Shown here: positions 5,501 to 6,692 of the stretch, piece after piece
How the letters are laid out: every line of letters starts with the position of its first letter
Numbering within the stretch: the stretch's first letter is position 1
Assembly: GCA_946478975.1 (NCBI GenBank)
Contig: CAMLEO010000350.1
Coordinates: 1 to 6,692, forward strand
Length of the DNA stretch: 6,692 bases
Source: an uncultured Steroidobacter sp.
Lineage (GTDB): Bacteria > Pseudomonadota > Gammaproteobacteria > Steroidobacterales > Steroidobacteraceae
Reading direction: 5' to 3'
Notes under the pieces: model-generated
Database searches by the model: none
What the model saw: the letters and a program-made list of their open reading frames with translations, nothing else
What the model was told of the DNA's origin: nothing
Position numbers and translations under genes: made by a program

Positions 5501-6692
5501 TTAAAAGTCACTCCAGGTGCTGTCATCGCCGCTGGCGCGAGCCATGGGCGAAGCAGCCTTCACCGGCTTCACCGGCGCAATCCCAGCCTTGCGAACCGGA
5601 GCGCGCATCTTGGCGGCCGTCGGCGCCATGCGGACCACTTCGGCGCTCGCAGTGCGATGATGCTCGACGCCCGCCGTCGTGCTGGCGATGCTGCTGCCAT
5701 CGGAGCGGCGGAAATAGCCGATCTGCGACACCAGCGTGCCGGACTGCTGTTCCATGGACTTGCTGGCCGCCGACGCCTCTTCGACCAACGCCGCATTCTG
5801 CTGCGTGACGTTGTCCATCTGGCTCACGGCGTTGTTGACCTGTTCGATACCGGCGGACTGTTCTTCGGACGCCGCGGCGATCTCGGCCACGATGTCGGTG
5901 ACCTTCTTGACGCTTTCCATGATCTCGGACAGCGTGCGGCCGGATTCGTCGACCAGCTCGGAGCCGATCTTGACCTTGTCGACCGAATCGTTGATCAGAC
6001 CTTTGATTTCCTTCGCGGCGCTGGCGCTGCGCTGAGCGAGGTTGCGCACTTCGGTGGCGACCACCGCGAAGCCGCGGCCTTGTTCGCCGGCACGCGCCGC
6101 TTCGACCGCGGCATTCAACGCCAGCAGGTTGGTCTGGAACGCGATCTCATCGATCACGCCGATGATGTCGGCGATCTTGCGGCTGGAATTGTTGATCTCG
6201 CCCACCGCGCTAATCGCACGCTGCACGACTGCGCCGCCCTTTTCCGCCTGCTCGCGAGCACCGACCGCCAGTTGATTCGCCTGGCGCGCGTTGTCCGCGT
6301 TCTGTTTCACCGTCGCAGTCATCTGCTCCATGCTGGAAGCAGTTTCTTCCAGGGCCGCCGCCTGTTCCTGCGTACGTTGTGACAAATCGTCGTTACCGTG
6401 CGAGAGCTGACGGGCAGCCGCACCGACCGCATCCGCGCTGCCGCGAACGCCGCCGACGATGTCCACCAGCTTCGCATCCATGCGCTGCAGGGCTTCGAGC
6501 AAGCGACCCAGCTCGTCACGGCTGTCGACGCGCACGTTGTTGCCGAGCTCGCCACTGCTGATGCGATCAGCGATGTTCACCGCCGCGTTCAGCGCGCTGA
6601 GGATGGAACGAATGATCAGCACACCGGCGAGGGCGCCCCAGCCGATCATGGCCGGCGAGTGGGAGATCACCTTGACCCAGAGCGCGATGCCG
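5501..6692 (-). CDS. Methyl-accepting chemotaxis protein, N-terminus outside the window
   Basis: The frame is open to the right edge; 396 C-terminal residues are visible. They begin at the end of the periplasmic domain and include a membrane helix (about residues 13-31, from [15 protein letters not shown]), a HAMP domain (about 28-80), and the cytoplasmic methylation and signalling helices. The hairpin tip is unmistakable: [20 protein letters not shown] and [19 protein letters not shown] (about 6030-6160). An [15 protein letters not shown] stretch marks a methylation helix. The signalling region is followed by a linker of about 60 residues rich in Ala, Pro and Lys and a terminal TWSDF, matching the xWxxF CheR/CheB-tethering peptide (NWETF in E. 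coli). The ligand-binding domain and true start lie outside, so the stimulus cannot be named. It is followed by cheW in the same direction. Confidence 0.96.
   Translation of the reverse strand, partial: GIALWVKVISHSPAMIGWGALAGVLIIRSILSALNAAVNIADRISSGELGNNVRVDSRDELGRLLEALQRMDAKLVDIVGGVRGSADAVGAAARQLSHGNDDLSQRTQEQAAALEETASSMEQMTATVKQNADNARQANQLAVGAREQAEKGGAVVQRAISAVGEINNSSRKIADIIGVIDEIAFQTNLLALNAAVEAARAGEQGRGFAVVATEVRNLAQRSASAAKEIKGLINDSVDKVKIGSELVDESGRTLSEIMESVKKVTDIVAEIAAASEEQSAGIEQVNNAVSQMDNVTQQNAALVEEASAASKSMEQQSGTLVSQIGYFRRSDGSSIASTTAGVEHHRTASAEVVRMAPTAAKMRAPVRKAGIAPVKPVKAASPMARASGDDSTWSDF

Noticed and set aside
4964..6382. Plus-strand open frame of 472 codons
   Set aside because: It is antisense to cheW and the MCP gene and runs across their intergenic gap. 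The product is low-complexity, rich in Asp, His, Arg and Ala, with no motif.

Overview
The window is a chemotaxis adaptation locus read entirely from the minus strand. The G+C-rich sequence (roughly 60-65% by eye), the gene order receptor-cheW-cheR-cheD-cheB and a receptor tail ending in an xWxxF peptide point to a flagellated proteobacterium, most likely gamma (Xanthomonadales/Steroidobacter-like) or beta. That placement is inference from gene content, not a match to a named genome.

From right to left, in transcription order: the 3' part of a methyl-accepting chemotaxis protein (MCP) gene entering from the right edge (6692 to 5501); a 150-nt gap with a hairpin and an exact GCCGATAA motif that could be a sigma-28 (FliA) -10 element; cheW (5350-4844); a 76-nt gap holding a hairpin stable only as minus-strand RNA; cheR (4767-3889); cheD, overlapping cheR (3889-3257); cheB, 18 nt further on (3238-2126); an HDOD-domain gene (2029-1148); an orphan 30-codon MCP-like C-terminal tail (1123-1031); and a strong intrinsic terminator (1006-971). 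Beyond it, also on the minus strand, a separate gene starts at 813 and runs off the left edge; it encodes a response-regulator receiver domain followed by a probable GAF domain.

The genes form a receptor adaptation module. The MCP senses a stimulus, CheW couples it to a CheA kinase that is not in the window, CheR methylates the receptor, CheB demethylates and deamidates it under phosphorylation control, and CheD deamidates receptor glutamines. The MCP ends in TWSDF, the type of C-terminal peptide that tethers CheR and CheB. The HDOD protein and the REC-GAF protein are signalling additions of unknown output.

Most of the window is an ordinary che operon. The best unexplained item is the orphan tail between the HDOD gene and the terminator. 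It ends in AWQEF, is clearly related to the tail of the full MCP, has no convincing start, and lies in the same frame as the HDOD gene behind two stop codons. It looks like the remains of a deleted second receptor gene. I saw no tRNA, rRNA, CRISPR array, insertion sequence or phage gene.
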